Origin: Candidatus Bipolaricaulota bacterium
GTDB lineage: Bacteria > Bipolaricaulota > Bipolaricaulia > UBA7950 > UBA9294
Assembly (NCBI GenBank): GCA_028278555.1
Contig: JANQEA010000043.1
Coordinates: forward strand, 145,928-209,927
Direction of reading: 5' to 3'
Length of the DNA stretch: 64,000 nt
Both the position numbers and the translations under genes were made by a program. The notes beneath the pieces were generated by a model. The model did no database searches. It was not told the origin of the DNA and saw only the letters and a list, made by a program, of their open reading frames with translations. Each line of letters starts with the position of its first letter. Within the stretch, counting starts at the first letter, position 1. Below are positions 15,050-22,520 of this stretch, one piece after another.

Positions 15050-16531
15050 CTAGCCTGCACCTCGGAGTTCGGCGAGCAGCCCGACCTGCTCGTTGAATGC
15101 CTCGATCTGCTCGTCGATCTTCGGAACCATCGCGTGGATCCGATCCCAGTAGTCGGGGTAGTCGTACCACTGCGCGTCGAGTTCGTCGACCGACTTCCCG
15201 AGCTGCTCGATCCACGTGAAGTACTTCAGGTTGTGGATCCGCTTTCGATCCTGGTGCCGGAGCTCGAGCGTGTGGTCGGTCTTGATCCCGCGCAGGTGCG
15301 CGTTGTAGTCGATCGCGGCGTCCGTCTCGGAGTAGGGGCCGTGCGCCTCGTTCAGCTCGTCGAGGCGGCTCTGGTAGAGTTCCATCGAGTCGGTCAGAAC
15401 GGTCAGCACGACATCGCGTCCGGTCAGCTCGTAGTACTTGGCGAACTTGATCGCCGAGAGCGTGTTCGCGATCCCCGAGATGCCGAGGAGATCGAGCTGC
15501 TCGACGAGTCCGGTCGGAACGCCCCGCGACTGGAGATAGGCGCGGCCGGCGTCCTCGTTGAACAAGCGGATCAGCCGGATGCAATCCTCGTCGTCGATCC
15601 CGGTGACCATGTCGGTGTTCCGGGCGTTGTGGATCCACGGGACGTGCTTGTCGCCGATCCCCTCGATCCGATGACCGCCGAACCCGTTCTCGAGGAGCGT
15701 CGGACACTGGAGCGCCTCGGAGACAACGAGCTTGCTCCCGGGGTGGATCTCCTTCAGGTAGTCGCCGCATCCCATCGTCCCGGCCGATCCGGAGGTAAGG
15801 ACAACACCGGCATATCTGCCCTCGCCGAGTTCGGCGTCGAGAACTTCCCCCATCGCGTGGCCGGTTACTTCGTAGTGCCACAGGTGATTTCCCGGCTCGT
15901 CGAACTGGTTGAAGATCATCACGTTGTCGCGCGTCGACTGGAGCTCGATGCACTTCTGGAAGATCTCCCAGACGTTCGACTCGCAGCCGGGCGTCGCGAT
16001 CACTTCGCCGGCGATCGCTTCGAGCCACTCGAACCGCTCGCGCGACATCTCTTCCGGCAGGATCGCGATCGACTCGCATCCGAGGAGGTTCGAGTTGTAC
16101 GCCCCGCCGCGGCAGTAGTTCCCCGTTGACGGCCAGACGGCCTTGTGGAACGTCGGGTCGAACTGCCCGGTGACCAGGCGAGGGACGAGGCAGCCGAACG
16201 TGGCGCCGACCTTATGCGCACCGGTCGGGAACCACTTCCCGACGAGGGCGATGATCCGCGCCGGCACGCCGGTCAGCTCCGGGGGGAACTCGACATAGTT
16301 GACGCCGCCGTATCCGCCGCCGTGGGCCGTTGGCTCGTTGTGCCACGTGATCCGGAAGAGGTTGAGTGGGTGGAGATCCCAGAGGCCGATGTCGCCGAGC
16401 TTGTCGACGATTGATGTCGGGGTCTGGTTCGGATCGCGCATCTGGGCGAACGTCGGGATGATGATTCCGCGCTCGCGGGCGCGCTCGACGGTCCGCTGAA
16501 GCCGTTCTTCGTTTCGTGTCAGGTCGATCAT
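15050..16531 (-). CDS. PLP-dependent fold-type II enzyme (cysteine synthase/TrpB superfamily)
   Basis: A 493-residue enzyme. The Schiff-base Lys is likely in TGAHKVGATFG (about residue 106), and the phosphate-binding loop is TSGSAGTMGCGDYL. It is longer than cysteine synthase or diaminopropionate lyase (300-400 residues), with an N-terminal extension rich in Trp and Pro and a C-terminal helical tail. The reaction may be a beta-elimination or replacement on an amino acid, which would suit the nearby catabolic cluster; I cannot name the substrate. ATG 16531 follows CAGGAGG. The gene is divergent from the dihydropyrimidinase-type gene. Confidence 0.75.
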   Translation of the reverse strand: MIDLTRNEERLQRTVERARERGIIIPTFAQMRDPNQTPTSIVDKLGDIGLWDLHPLNLFRITWHNEPTAHGGGYGGVNYVEFPPELTGVPARIIALVGKWFPTGAHKVGATFGCLVPRLVTGQFDPTFHKAVWPSTGNYCRGGAYNSNLLGCESIAILPEEMSRERFEWLEAIAGEVIATPGCESNVWEIFQKCIELQSTRDNVMIFNQFDEPGNHLWHYEVTGHAMGEVLDAELGEGRYAGVVLTSGSAGTMGCGDYLKEIHPGSKLVVSEALQCPTLLENGFGGHRIEGIGDKHVPWIHNARNTDMVTGIDDEDCIRLIRLFNEDAGRAYLQSRGVPTGLVEQLDLLGISGIANTLSAIKFAKYYELTGRDVVLTVLTDSMELYQSRLDELNEAHGPYSETDAAIDYNAHLRGIKTDHTLELRHQDRKRIHNLKYFTWIEQLGKSVDELDAQWYDYPDYWDRIHAMVPKIDEQIEAFNEQVGLLAELRGAG

Positions 16532-16554
16532 GATCCTCCTGCTCGCCGGCTGGA

Positions 16555-16583
16555 TTGTGCGGCGGGTTTGGCAATGCTATCAT
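16555..16583 (+). promoter_or_regulatory. Promoter of the dihydropyrimidinase gene
   Basis: A -35 TTGTGC (16555-16560) lies 17 bases from a -10 TATCAT (16578-16583). The -10 and downstream bases form a 20-base block, shared with the GntR gene promoter at 18034-18053. Confidence 0.6.
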
Positions 16584-16595
16584 GCAGCTTGGCCG
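16576..16595 (+). promoter_or_regulatory. Candidate GntR operator, copy 1
   Basis: GCTATCATGCAGCTTGGCCG covers the -10 and the transcription start. It matches 18034-18053 at 18 of 20 positions. A CTTG...CAAG inverted repeat spans its right half and the bases beyond (16588-16604). Inference: binding site of the adjacent FCD-type regulator. Confidence 0.45.
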
Positions 16596-16637
16596 GTTTT
16601 CAAGAATCCTGTTGGGAAGGGAGATCCGTCGATTCCG

Positions 16638-18008
16638 ATGCACGAACTCGTCGTTCAAGGAGGGACAGTTGTCACGCCTCTGTCGGTGACGTCGGCCGAC
16701 ATCGGGATCGACGGCGGGACGATTCGTGCGATTGGGCCGGGTCTGGCCGGCGAGCGGACGATCGACGCGGGGGGGAAGCTCGTCTTCCCCGGCGTGATCG
16801 ACGCGCATACGCACATGGCCCTCCCTGTCGCCGGGACCCGATCGTGCGACGATTTCCACACCGGAACGGTCGCCGCCGCCTGCGGCGGGGTGACAACGAT
16901 CATCGACTTCACCGTCGGGACGCAGGAGACGACGATCCCCGACGAGATCGAGCGCCGGCTGAACGAGGTCGCCGAAGCGGTCGTCGACGTCGCTTTGCAC
17001 GGCGAGGTGATCGGCTGGGAGCCGGGAGCGGAGGAGGAGTTCGCCGAGGCGGTTCGACGCGGGGTGACGAGCTTCAAGTTCTACACCGCCTACGAGGACT
17101 CGGGGCGTCGGACGTCGCCCGCGGTGATGAAGCGGGCGTTCGAGATCCTCGCCGACCTCGGCGCCGGCGCGCTCGTCCACTGCGAAGACGAGGGGCTAAT
17201 CCGCTCGATCGCCGACAGCCTCGCTCCGACGGAACTCGCGGAGATGGCGACGCTCGCGATCGCCCGGCCGGACCTTTGCGAGGGGGCAGCGGTGACGCAG
17301 GTCGGACGGCTCGCCGAGGAGACCGGCTGCCCGACCCACATCGTCCACGTCAGCTCGGCCCTCGGCCTCGCCGCGGTCCGCGAGGCGCGCAGTCGAGGGG
17401 CGCGGCTGACAGCGGAGACCTGCCCGCAGTACCTGGTTCTGACCGCCGAGAGCTACGATCGGATGGACGGACACCTGTTCGCCGCCAGTCCGGCGCTCCG
17501 GACCGACGCCGATCAGCGAGCCCTCTGGAAGGGGCTGCGCCGACAGGAGATCGACCTGATCGCGACCGATCACTGCCCGTTCACGCGCGAGCAAAAAACG
17601 TGGCGGGGATCGTTCACCGACCTGCCGTACGGACTCCCCGGCGTCGAGACGCTCCTTCCGCTCGTCTATTCCGAGGGAGTTGGGAAGGGCCTTCTCCATC
17701 TTCCGGATGTTCCACGGCTCCTGAGCGAGGGGCCGGCGCGTGTCTACGGACTCTATCCTCGCAAAGGCGCGATCGAGGTCGGCGCCGACGCGGATCTCGT
17801 CGTCTTCGATCCGGACGAGACGTGGGAGATCGACCCGAACGAACTCCACATGCGGACCGACTTCTCTCCGTACGAGGGGTGGACCGTCACCGGGAGGGTG
17901 ACGACGACCCTTTTGCGTGGGGATGTCATCTTCGCGGATGGGGAGATTTCGGCGGAACGCGGACGGGGACGGTTCCTGTTCCGTGAAGTGGGCGTGAACC
18001 GCGTTTGA
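16638..18008 (+). CDS. Dihydropyrimidinase / hydantoinase-type amidohydrolase
   Basis: A 456-residue cyclic amidohydrolase. Metal-site signatures are visible: DAHTHMALP (His-x-His), SFKFYTAY (the Lys that becomes carbamylated), LVHCEDE (His), HIVHVSSALG (His) and ATDHCPFT (Asp). The family opens dihydropyrimidine, hydantoin or allantoin rings to carbamoyl amino acids. ATG 16638 gives the typical start MHELVVQGGTVVTP; GGGAAGGGAG is about 15 bases upstream, rather far. The shared promoter element links it to the following GntR gene and, by context, to carbamate kinase and carbamoyltransferases. The preferred ring substrate is not determinable here. Confidence 0.85.
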   Translation: MHELVVQGGTVVTPLSVTSADIGIDGGTIRAIGPGLAGERTIDAGGKLVFPGVIDAHTHMALPVAGTRSCDDFHTGTVAAACGGVTTIIDFTVGTQETTIPDEIERRLNEVAEAVVDVALHGEVIGWEPGAEEEFAEAVRRGVTSFKFYTAYEDSGRRTSPAVMKRAFEILADLGAGALVHCEDEGLIRSIADSLAPTELAEMATLAIARPDLCEGAAVTQVGRLAEETGCPTHIVHVSSALGLAAVREARSRGARLTAETCPQYLVLTAESYDRMDGHLFAASPALRTDADQRALWKGLRRQEIDLIATDHCPFTREQKTWRGSFTDLPYGLPGVETLLPLVYSEGVGKGLLHLPDVPRLLSEGPARVYGLYPRKGAIEVGADADLVVFDPDETWEIDPNELHMRTDFSPYEGWTVTGRVTTTLLRGDVIFADGEISAERGRGRFLFREVGVNRV

Positions 18009-18012
18009 TCGA

Positions 18013-18041
18013 TTGCGACCCCGAACTCGCCTAGCTATCAT
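18013..18041 (+). promoter_or_regulatory. Promoter of the GntR-family regulator gene
   Basis: A -35 TTGCGA (18013-18018), a 17-base spacer and a -10 TATCAT (18036-18041) follow directly after the upstream stop codon. Confidence 0.6.
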
Positions 18042-18053
18042 ACAACTTGGCCG
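18034..18053 (+). promoter_or_regulatory. Candidate GntR operator, copy 2
   Basis: GCTATCATACAACTTGGCCG overlaps the -10 and start of the regulator gene's own promoter and repeats the element at 16576-16595 with two differences. This suggests autoregulation plus control of the amidohydrolase gene; not proven by sequence. Confidence 0.45.
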
Positions 18054-18075
18054 AACGACCCCGAGAGGAGGGACG

Positions 18076-18783
18076 ATGGCGTTCGAGAAGGTCCGACCGC
18101 GCAAGGTGACTGCGATCGCCGCGGAGCAGATTGTCGAGGCGATTCAGCGTGGCGACTACCCGCTGGGGAGCAAGCTCCCCTCCGAGTTCGAGCTTGCCGA
18201 GCAGATGGGCGTCAGCCGACCGTCGATCCGCGAGGCGCTCAGCGCGCTGCAGGCGATGTCGATCATCGAATCGCGACCGGGGAGCGGAAACTACGTGGTC
18301 CGGGCGCCGTCCACGCATGACGAGACGCACACGGTCCACATGATCGAGTCCGAGACCGGGTGCTTGGAAGTCATGGAAGCGCGTCGCGCACTCGAACCGC
18401 CGGTCGCCGCGATGATCGCCGAAGCCGGGCTGGAGGGGAATCTCTCCGAGCTGAAAGAGACGGTCGAGATTATGCGAGATCACGCGGCTCGGGACGACTT
18501 TGACGCATACTTCGATGCCGACAAGTCGTTCCACGTCGCCCTCGCGGAAGCGACCGGCAATCCCCTCGTGTCGGCGGCCCTTGCGCCGCTGATCCGAACG
18601 ATGGATCAGCGCGTCTACCGGGAATTTACGCGTCACTACTACTTGAAGAACGTCGAGGATCTTCAGCAGGTCGTCGATCTTCACGCAGAGATCGTCGAGG
18701 CGATCGAAGCGAGCGACGGGGAGACGGCCGAAGCGAAGATGGTCGAGCACTGGACGAGGATGAAGGAAATCTGGGAAGCCTGA
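18076..18783 (+). CDS. GntR family (FadR/FCD) transcriptional regulator
   Basis: A 235-residue regulator. The winged helix-turn-helix spans about residues 12-78 (LPSEFELAEQMGVSRPSIRE, then RPGSGNYV on the wing). It is followed by an all-helical FCD ligand domain with metal/ligand residues in DADKSFHVALAEATGN and DLHAEIVEAI. Such regulators sense small carboxylates or amino-acid-like metabolites. ATG 18076 has GAGGAGG upstream. It lies between the amidohydrolase and carbamate kinase genes, so it probably controls this pathway. Its last codons form the left arm of a long hairpin. Confidence 0.92.
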   Translation: MAFEKVRPRKVTAIAAEQIVEAIQRGDYPLGSKLPSEFELAEQMGVSRPSIREALSALQAMSIIESRPGSGNYVVRAPSTHDETHTVHMIESETGCLEVMEARRALEPPVAAMIAEAGLEGNLSELKETVEIMRDHAARDDFDAYFDADKSFHVALAEATGNPLVSAALAPLIRTMDQRVYREFTRHYYLKNVEDLQQVVDLHAEIVEAIEASDGETAEAKMVEHWTRMKEIWEA

Positions 18784-18818
18784 GCAGGGCGTTGTACGAC
18801 TCCCTGCTCAGGCTTCCC
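18773..18818 (+). terminator. Stop-spanning 17-bp perfect hairpin after the GntR gene
   Basis: The arms at 18773-18789 and 18802-18818 are exact reverse complements with a 12-base loop. The TGA stop (18781-18783) lies inside the left arm. There is no T-run, so this is either an unusual terminator or a 3'-end stability element. Confidence 0.6.
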
Positions 18819-18848
18819 CAAGAGAATCCGCGAGCGGATTCTCTTGGG
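18817..18848 (+). terminator. Second 15-bp perfect hairpin
   Basis: The arms 18817-18831 and 18834-18848 (CCCAAGAGAATCCGC and its complement) form a tight hairpin that shares two bases with the preceding one. It may separate the regulator transcript from the carbamate kinase gene. Confidence 0.55.
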
Positions 18849-18933
18849 AGTGTGACCTACAAGAACGGCGGACCCGCCGGAGCCGGTGGGTTCGTGTCAA
18901 AGGACAGAGACTCGAAATCGGAAGGGTGATCGG

Positions 18934-19890
18934 ATGACTGGTGAGAAGAAACTGGTGGTCGTTGCACTCGGCGGAAACGCGATTCTGCAACCGGGGCAGC
19001 GGGGGACGTTCGACGAGCAAATGGCGAATGTTCACACCACGTGCGAGCAGCTCGCGCAGATGGTCGAGTCGGGCAAGTACAAGATCGTCGTCACGCACGG
19101 CAACGGTCCGCAGGTCGGCAACCTCCTGCTTCAGAACGAGGCGGGCAAAGAGGTCGCTGAGCCGATGCCGCTCTTTGTCTGCGGCGCCGAGAGTCAGGGC
19201 CTGATCGGCCTGATGATCCAACAGAACCTGGGCAACCTGCTCGCGGCCAAGGGCAAAGGCGACATTCCGATCGCCACCGTCGTGACGCAGGTCGTCGTCG
19301 ACAAGAACGACGATGCCTTCGTCAATCCGACCAAGCCCGTCGGCCCCTTCTACTCCGAGGAGGAGGCCAAGGCACTCGAGTCCGACAAGGGCTACAACGT
19401 GCGCGAGGATGCCGGCCGCGGATGGCGACGCGTCGTCCCCTCACCGAATCCGATCGAGATCAACGAGAAGGCGGCGATTCGCCAGCTCGTGGACGCCCGC
19501 TCGATCGTCATTGCTTCCGGTGGGGGCGGGATCCCGGTCATCAAGGAGAACGGAAAGCTGCAGGGCGTTGACGCGGTCATCGACAAGGATCTGGCCGGCG
19601 AGCGGCTGGCCGTCGATGTCGGCGCGCCCGTGTTCATGGTGCTGACCGACGTCGACAGCGTGCGTCTGAACTACAACTCGCCGGAGGAGAAGGCGCTTTC
19701 GCAGATCACCGTGACCGAAGCCAAGCAGTATGCAGAAGAGGGCCATTTCGCCAAGGGCTCGATGGAACCCAAGGTGCGCGCAGCCGTCCGTTTCGTGGAG
19801 GCTGGCGGTGAGAAGGCCGTAATCACATCGCTCGACAAGGCGTTTGACGCGCTCGAAGGTCGGGCTGGAACGACCATCGTCAAGGGATAG
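18934..19890 (+). CDS. arcC: Carbamate kinase
   Basis: A 318-residue amino-acid-kinase-fold enzyme that transfers phosphate from carbamoyl phosphate to ADP, giving ATP plus carbamate. Signatures: VALGGNAIL at the N-terminus, THGNGPQVGNLLLQNE, IASGGGGIPV and GSMEPKVRAA near the C-terminus. The length is typical. ATG 18934 is used with GGAAGGG upstream. It is 14 bases from the first carbamoyltransferase gene, so the pair is probably co-transcribed to use carbamoyl phosphate made by phosphorolysis of a carbamoyl amino acid. Confidence 0.96.
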   Translation: MTGEKKLVVVALGGNAILQPGQRGTFDEQMANVHTTCEQLAQMVESGKYKIVVTHGNGPQVGNLLLQNEAGKEVAEPMPLFVCGAESQGLIGLMIQQNLGNLLAAKGKGDIPIATVVTQVVVDKNDDAFVNPTKPVGPFYSEEEAKALESDKGYNVREDAGRGWRRVVPSPNPIEINEKAAIRQLVDARSIVIASGGGGIPVIKENGKLQGVDAVIDKDLAGERLAVDVGAPVFMVLTDVDSVRLNYNSPEEKALSQITVTEAKQYAEEGHFAKGSMEPKVRAAVRFVEAGGEKAVITSLDKAFDALEGRAGTTIVKG

Positions 19891-19904
19891 CCAAGGAGGA
19901 GACC

Positions 19905-20942
19905 ATGTCCAACACGACCCTGAGAGGGCGCGATTTCATTACCTGGCTCGATTTCGAACGCGACGAGATCGAGGCAATGCTCGATGCCGCCCACGACCTG
20001 AAGCGCAAGTTCATCCGCCGCGAGCCGCACAAGGTGCTCGACGGCCAGACGCTGCACATGCTCTTCTACAACACGTCCCTTCGAACGCGGAACTCGTTCG
20101 AGGCGGGCATGACCCAGCTCGGCGGGCACGCTCACTTCCTGCAGTCGGACGTCGTCTACACCCCGGCGCTGAAGGGTGAGGAGATCGCCTACAAGACAGA
20201 GCGCATCTCGGACGTGGCTCGCGTTCTTGCGGAGATGGGCGACGCGATCGCCATCCGCATCTACGGCAAGCCGACGAGCTGGTCGTATGGAAAGGGCGAC
20301 CGGATCATCCGCGAGTTTGCGGAGTGGTCGAAGGTTCCCGTCATCAACATGGAAGACGACATGTACCACCCGTGCCAGGCGCTCGCCGATGTGATGACGA
20401 TGCAGGAGAAGCTTGGGCACAACCTGCAGGGCAAGAAGTTCGTCATGAGCTGGGCGTACTCGGGCTCGGTCGCCAAGCCCCTCGCTGTCCCGCAGTCGGC
20501 CATCGTGTCGGCGGCGATGATGGGCATGGACGTGACGCTCGCTCATCCGGTGGGCCTCGACCTCGATCCGAACGTCCTTCAGGCGACGAAGAAGCTCGCG
20601 GTGAAGAACGGCGGTGCGTTCACCATCACGCACGACAACATGGACAAGACGTTCCAGGACGCAGTCGTGGTCTATCCCAAGGCGTGGACTTCACAGCCCA
20701 CGGATGGTGGCGCGTGGGACGAGGAGAAGGCCAAGGCCATCTTCGAGGCGAACAAGGACTGGATCTGCACCGAAGACAAGATGAAGCTGACGGACGACGC
20801 AATCTACATGCATTGTCTTCCCGCCGACCGCGACATGGAGGTCACCGACGAAGTCATCGACGGCCCGAACTCCGTGATCATCGAAGAGGCGGCGAACCGG
20901 CTGCATGCGCAGAAGGGGATGATGGCCCTGATCATGGCCTAG
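19905..20942 (+). CDS. Aspartate/ornithine carbamoyltransferase family protein (first copy)
   Basis: A 345-residue transcarbamylase-fold enzyme. The carbamoyl-phosphate loop is NTSLRTRNSFE (family STRTR), with HPCQALAD for the carbamoyl group and MHCLPADRDME near the C-terminus. Long inserts and the ring-catabolism neighbourhood suggest a catabolic YgeW-like enzyme rather than biosynthetic ArgF, but the substrate is open. AAGGAGGAGA precedes ATG 19905. It shows clear but distant similarity to the gene at 21485. Codon use here is slightly less extreme (GGC, AAG rich) than in neighbouring genes. Confidence 0.85.
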   Translation: MSNTTLRGRDFITWLDFERDEIEAMLDAAHDLKRKFIRREPHKVLDGQTLHMLFYNTSLRTRNSFEAGMTQLGGHAHFLQSDVVYTPALKGEEIAYKTERISDVARVLAEMGDAIAIRIYGKPTSWSYGKGDRIIREFAEWSKVPVINMEDDMYHPCQALADVMTMQEKLGHNLQGKKFVMSWAYSGSVAKPLAVPQSAIVSAAMMGMDVTLAHPVGLDLDPNVLQATKKLAVKNGGAFTITHDNMDKTFQDAVVVYPKAWTSQPTDGGAWDEEKAKAIFEANKDWICTEDKMKLTDDAIYMHCLPADRDMEVTDEVIDGPNSVIIEEAANRLHAQKGMMALIMA

Positions 20943-20964
20943 GATCAAAGACACGAAGAGTCAC

Positions 20965-20986
20965 AACGCAGAGGACGCAGTGCAGA
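20965..20986 (+). repeat. Left arm of inverted repeat flanking the GxxExxY gene
   Basis: AACGCAGAGGACGCAGTGCA with two further bases matches the reverse complement of 21429-21454, apart from one substitution and a four-base gap. A related purine-rich string (TAGAGGGCGCGGAGG) follows. Confidence 0.6.
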
Positions 20987-21023
20987 GACGTAGAGGGCGC
21001 GGAGGGAGACTCAGGAGAGCCCG

Positions 21024-21488
21024 ATGGAGACCGGAGAGAAGTTGAACGCACTGACGGAGGCGATCATCGGCGCAGCCATGGCCGTTCACTCCGAGTTGGG
21101 TCCCGGTCTTCTGGAGTCTGCGTACGAGAGATGTCTTGGCATTGAACTCGAAGAACGAGGACTGAGAGTCGAGAGACAGAAGATACTGCCTCTCACGTAC
21201 CGCGGCATCGAACTGGAGTTCGGATATCGTCTTGACCTCCTGGTCGATGAGAAGGTGGTTGTTGAGGTCAAGACGGTCGAAGCTCTGGCACCGATTCACG
21301 GCACCCAGCTTCTCTCGTACTTGCGGCTTTCGGGATGCCATGTTGGCCTCCTTCTGAACTTCAATGTCGCCAGCCTGAGAGATGGCATCCAACGTGTGGT
21401 CAACGACTTCCCTGGGCCTGAGTATTCATCTGCATCCTCTGCGCCCTCTGCGTTTCGAGCTGTTGCTTCACCGAAGGAGGATTCATGA
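21024..21488 (+). CDS. GxxExxY family protein
   Basis: A 154-residue protein of the small GxxExxY family: ELGPGLLESAYERCL gives the name motif. LDLLVDEKVVVEVKTVE has the Asp...Glu-x-Lys layout of a PD-(D/E)XK nuclease fold. The family is often multicopy and of unknown function. Here the normal C-terminus (NDFPGP) is followed by about 25 low-complexity residues encoded by the right inverted repeat. The frame ends at TGA 21486-21488, overlapping the next ATG. CAGGAG precedes ATG 21024. Its position between two carbamoyltransferase genes looks like an insertion into an older operon. Confidence 0.85.
   Translation: METGEKLNALTEAIIGAAMAVHSELGPGLLESAYERCLGIELEERGLRVERQKILPLTYRGIELEFGYRLDLLVDEKVVVEVKTVEALAPIHGTQLLSYLRLSGCHVGLLLNFNVASLRDGIQRVVNDFPGPEYSSASSAPSAFRAVASPKEDS
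21429..21454 (-). repeat. Right arm of inverted repeat flanking the GxxExxY gene
   Basis: On the minus strand this reads AACGCAGAGGGCGCAGAGGA followed by TGCAGA, the partner of 20965-20986. It lies inside the 3' end of the GxxExxY frame and encodes its Ser/Ala-rich tail. Confidence 0.6.
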
Positions 21489-22507
21489 GTTGGTTCGATC
21501 TAGCCGGGCGGAACCTGATCAGCGAAGTCGACTGGACCCGCGAGGAGTACGACCTCGCGATGAAGGTGACCGATCAGCTGAAGGGCGCCTACTACAGCCG
21601 CACACCGCACCACACGCTTCAGGATAAGACGTTCGCGATGCTCTTTTTCGCCGGGTCGACGCGGACGCGGATGTCGTTCGAGACCGGGATGACCCAGCTC
21701 GGCGGACACGCCCAGTTCCTCAACCCGTCGACGATGCGGATGTCGCTCGAGGACAAGCCGGGGGCCGGCGAGACGGTCAAGGACACCGCGAAGGCGATGG
21801 CGCGCTTCTGCGACGGTATCGGCATTCGCCTGCTCGACGACGCGATCGATCACTACGGCTTCGCCGACGAGGTCATGCGCAAGTTCGGCGAAGAGGCGGA
21901 AGTCCCGGTCATCAACATGGCCTCCGACATCAACCATCCCTGCCAGTCGCTGACCGACATCTACACGATGCACGAGAAGCTCGGCGGCGACGTCAAGGGG
22001 AAGAAGATCGTCATCATGTGGGCCTACACGCCATGGATCCGCGGTCTCTGCTCGGTGCAGGGGACGGCCCTGATCTCGTCGATGTACGGGATGGACGTTG
22101 TCGTCGCGCATCCGCCGGAATACGACATGGATCCGAACGTGATGGCTCAGTGTCGCGATCTCGCCAAGGCCTCCGACGGCCAGTTCACGGTGGAGAACGA
22201 CCTCGACGTGGCGCTCGAGGGCGCCACGGTCGTCTTCCCACGGAACTGGTTCACGATGGGTCGCTACGAGATCGGCAAGGAGAAGGAACACGAGATCGCG
22301 CTCAAGTACAAGGATTGGTCCTACACGGCCGAGAAGCAGGCGCTGACCGATCCTGGGTATCTCCTTCAGTGCATGCCGGTCGACCGCGGCCACGAGGCGT
22401 CGCCCGAGGTGTGCGACAACGAGCGGTCCTGGATCTACGATCAGGCGGAGAATCGCCTCCATACCCAGAAGGCGATCATGACGCTGACCATGGGGGGCAG
22501 GCTGTGA
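21485..22507 (+). CDS. Aspartate/ornithine carbamoyltransferase family protein (second copy)
   Basis: A 340-residue transcarbamylase. The phosphate loop is intact GSTRTRMSFE, then INHPCQSLTD and QCMPVDRGHEA, with a NRLHTQKAIM end like that of the first copy (NRLHAQKGMM). The Cys-Met-Pro-Val motif and charged insert differ from ArgF, suggesting another carbamoyl acceptor. AAGGAGG lies just upstream of ATG 21485, which overlaps the stop of the GxxExxY frame. With arcC it would release carbamoyl phosphate for ATP synthesis, or form a heteromeric complex with the first copy; both are inference. Confidence 0.85.
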   Translation: MSWFDLAGRNLISEVDWTREEYDLAMKVTDQLKGAYYSRTPHHTLQDKTFAMLFFAGSTRTRMSFETGMTQLGGHAQFLNPSTMRMSLEDKPGAGETVKDTAKAMARFCDGIGIRLLDDAIDHYGFADEVMRKFGEEAEVPVINMASDINHPCQSLTDIYTMHEKLGGDVKGKKIVIMWAYTPWIRGLCSVQGTALISSMYGMDVVVAHPPEYDMDPNVMAQCRDLAKASDGQFTVENDLDVALEGATVVFPRNWFTMGRYEIGKEKEHEIALKYKDWSYTAEKQALTDPGYLLQCMPVDRGHEASPEVCDNERSWIYDQAENRLHTQKAIMTLTMGGRL

Positions 22508-22520
22508 GGCAGGCTCCAGC

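Noticed and set aside
4582..21026. GAGACTCAGGAG leader shared by exonuclease III and the GxxExxY gene as a regulatory element
   Set aside because: The match mostly covers the ribosome-binding site and is too short to separate from chance.
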